From contig JABDRA010000002.1 in assembly GCA_013041995.1 (NCBI GenBank), positions 1 through 5,358 on the forward strand: DNA of 5,358 bases, in the 5' to 3' direction. This document shows positions 4,490 through 5,358 of the stretch, one piece after another. A model generated the notes under the pieces. It had not been told where the DNA came from. It ran no database searches and saw only the letters and a list, made by a program, of their open reading frames with translations. The number at the start of each line of letters is the position of its first letter. Position 1 is the first letter of the stretch. Position numbers and translations under genes: made by a program. This DNA is from Anderseniella sp. (GTDB lineage Bacteria; Pseudomonadota; Alphaproteobacteria; Rhizobiales; Aestuariivirgaceae).

Positions 4490-5358
4490 ATGCCTGAATT
4501 GCCGGAAGTGGAAACTGTACGACGCGGACTTGAACCTGCGCTTGTGGACAGGCGCGTGACTTCCATCAGGCTGAACCGCCCTGATCTCAGGTTTCCCTTC
4601 CCGGCAGGGCTGGCGGAGACTGTCTCGGGCAAGCGCATTATTGCGCTGAGGCGGCGTGCCAAGTACATCCTCATCGAGCTGGACAGCGGGCACATCCTGC
4701 TCGTTCATCTGGGAATGACCGGCAGGTTTACCGTCTGGCCACCGGATGGTGCAGCCCGCAATCTTGGAGAGTTCTACTATCTCGAACAGGCAGACCATGG
4801 CGGTGACGGAACCCATGACCATATGGTTATTGATCTTGATGACGGTGCCCGTGTGGTCTACACGGACCCGCGCCGGTTCGGGTTCGTTGACCTTGTTCAG
4901 CCCGGTGATGTCGACAGTAACCGGTTTCTCGCCGGTCTTGGTGTGGAGCCGCTCGGCAACGAATTGCATGCGGATTTTCTGGCTGCTGCCCTTGCCGGTC
5001 GCAAGTCGCCCTTGAAGGCAGCTTTGCTGGATCAGCGGATTATTGCGGGACTTGGAAATATATATGTGTGCGAGGCATTGTACCGGGCACGCCTGTCGCC
5101 CAAACGCCTGTCTGGCAGCATTGTCCGCAAACGCGGCTCATCGCCTCTCGTCGAACCACTGGTGCACGCCATTCGCACCATCATCGTGCAAGCGATTGAA
5201 GCCGGCGGTTCAACGCTGCGTGACTATGCCCACACCGACGGCAGTTCAGGCGAGTTCCAGCAACGCTTCGACGTCTATGACCGCGAAGGCGAAGCCTGCC
5301 GGACACAAGGCTGCACGTCGAAGATCAGGCGAATTGTCCAATCAGGCCGCTCCACTTT
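4490..5358 (+). CDS. mutM: Formamidopyrimidine-DNA glycosylase (Fpg/MutM), C-terminus cut by window edge
   Basis: Fpg excises 8-oxoguanine and formamidopyrimidines from DNA and cleaves the abasic site by beta/delta elimination. The visible 289 codons begin MPELPEVETVRRGL, giving the catalytic Pro2 (N-terminal after Met removal) and Glu3. Also visible are Lys58 in RRRAKYI, LGMTGRF (74-80, intercalating Met76), YTDPRRFG (124-131), the helix-two-turn-helix segment GLGNIYVCEALYRA (187-200) and GGSTLRDY (239-246). The C-terminal zinc finger begins with Cys270 and Cys275 and reads QSGRST at the edge; the second cysteine pair should follow within about ten residues outside the window. The first pair is spaced C-x4-C rather than the C-x2-C of E. 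coli, which I associate with alphaproteobacterial members. The protein is longer than the roughly 270-residue norm, partly through a His/Asp/Gly-rich loop near 100-111. It is divergent from ubiE. Confidence 0.96.
   Translation, partial: MPELPEVETVRRGLEPALVDRRVTSIRLNRPDLRFPFPAGLAETVSGKRIIALRRRAKYILIELDSGHILLVHLGMTGRFTVWPPDGAARNLGEFYYLEQADHGGDGTHDHMVIDLDDGARVVYTDPRRFGFVDLVQPGDVDSNRFLAGLGVEPLGNELHADFLAAALAGRKSPLKAALLDQRIIAGLGNIYVCEALYRARLSPKRLSGSIVRKRGSSPLVEPLVHAIRTIIVQAIEAGGSTLRDYAHTDGSSGEFQQRFDVYDREGEACRTQGCTSKIRRIVQSGRST

Noticed and set aside
4268..4969. A 233-codon minus-strand frame across mutM and the start of ubiE
   Set aside because: It overlaps the clear mutM coding region and the ubiE N-terminus in another frame, and its composition (Arg/His/Pro rich) is that of a shadow.

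Overview
The window carries a compact block of housekeeping genes from what looks like an alphaproteobacterium, most likely of the Rhizobiales/Hyphomicrobiales type. That placement is inferred from the gene order fpg/mutM (divergent) | ubiE - ubiB - coaBC - dut - moeB/thiF-like start, from the GC-rich codon use, and from family details such as the C-x4-C first half of the Fpg zinc finger. The genus cannot be told from the sequence.

Minus strand, in transcription order: ubiE (start about 4389, stop 3613) makes the quinone C-methyltransferase. ubiB (3331 to 1754) makes the ABC1/ADCK-type atypical kinase/ATPase needed for ubiquinone synthesis. coaBC (1740 to 493) makes the bifunctional enzyme that produces 4'-phosphopantetheine for coenzyme A. 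dut (496 to 35) makes dUTPase. A gene that begins at 32 and leaves the window has the N-terminus of a MoeB/ThiF/HesA-type E1-like adenylyltransferase. From ubiB onward the genes are tightly packed (13 nt gap, 4 nt ATGA overlap, 2 nt gap), so they look co-transcribed and partly translationally coupled. On the plus strand, mutM/fpg starts at 4490, diverges from ubiE across a 100-bp shared intergenic region, and runs off the right edge about nine residues before its expected end.

The unusual part is the 281-bp gap between ubiE and ubiB. Nearly all of it is a 268-bp element (3346-3613) with 32-bp terminal inverted repeats matching at 31 of 32 positions. A TA dinucleotide flanks it on both sides and it has no transposase frame, so it has the form of a MITE (miniature inverted-repeat transposable element). 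Between the terminal repeats lie two consecutive long imperfect hairpins (3379-3473 and 3483-3583), so almost the whole element can fold into a three-way junction. The four arms share a degenerate core resembling TTTTGC..AAATC.G. Removing the element plus one TA restores a plausible ancestral ubiE-ubiB junction: a ubiE TAG stop, then 11 nt, then the ubiB ATG. The element therefore appears to have inserted inside an operon on the last codon of ubiE without changing either protein.

No CRISPR array, tRNA, rRNA, phage gene or defence system is visible. The rest of the window is conserved core metabolism.
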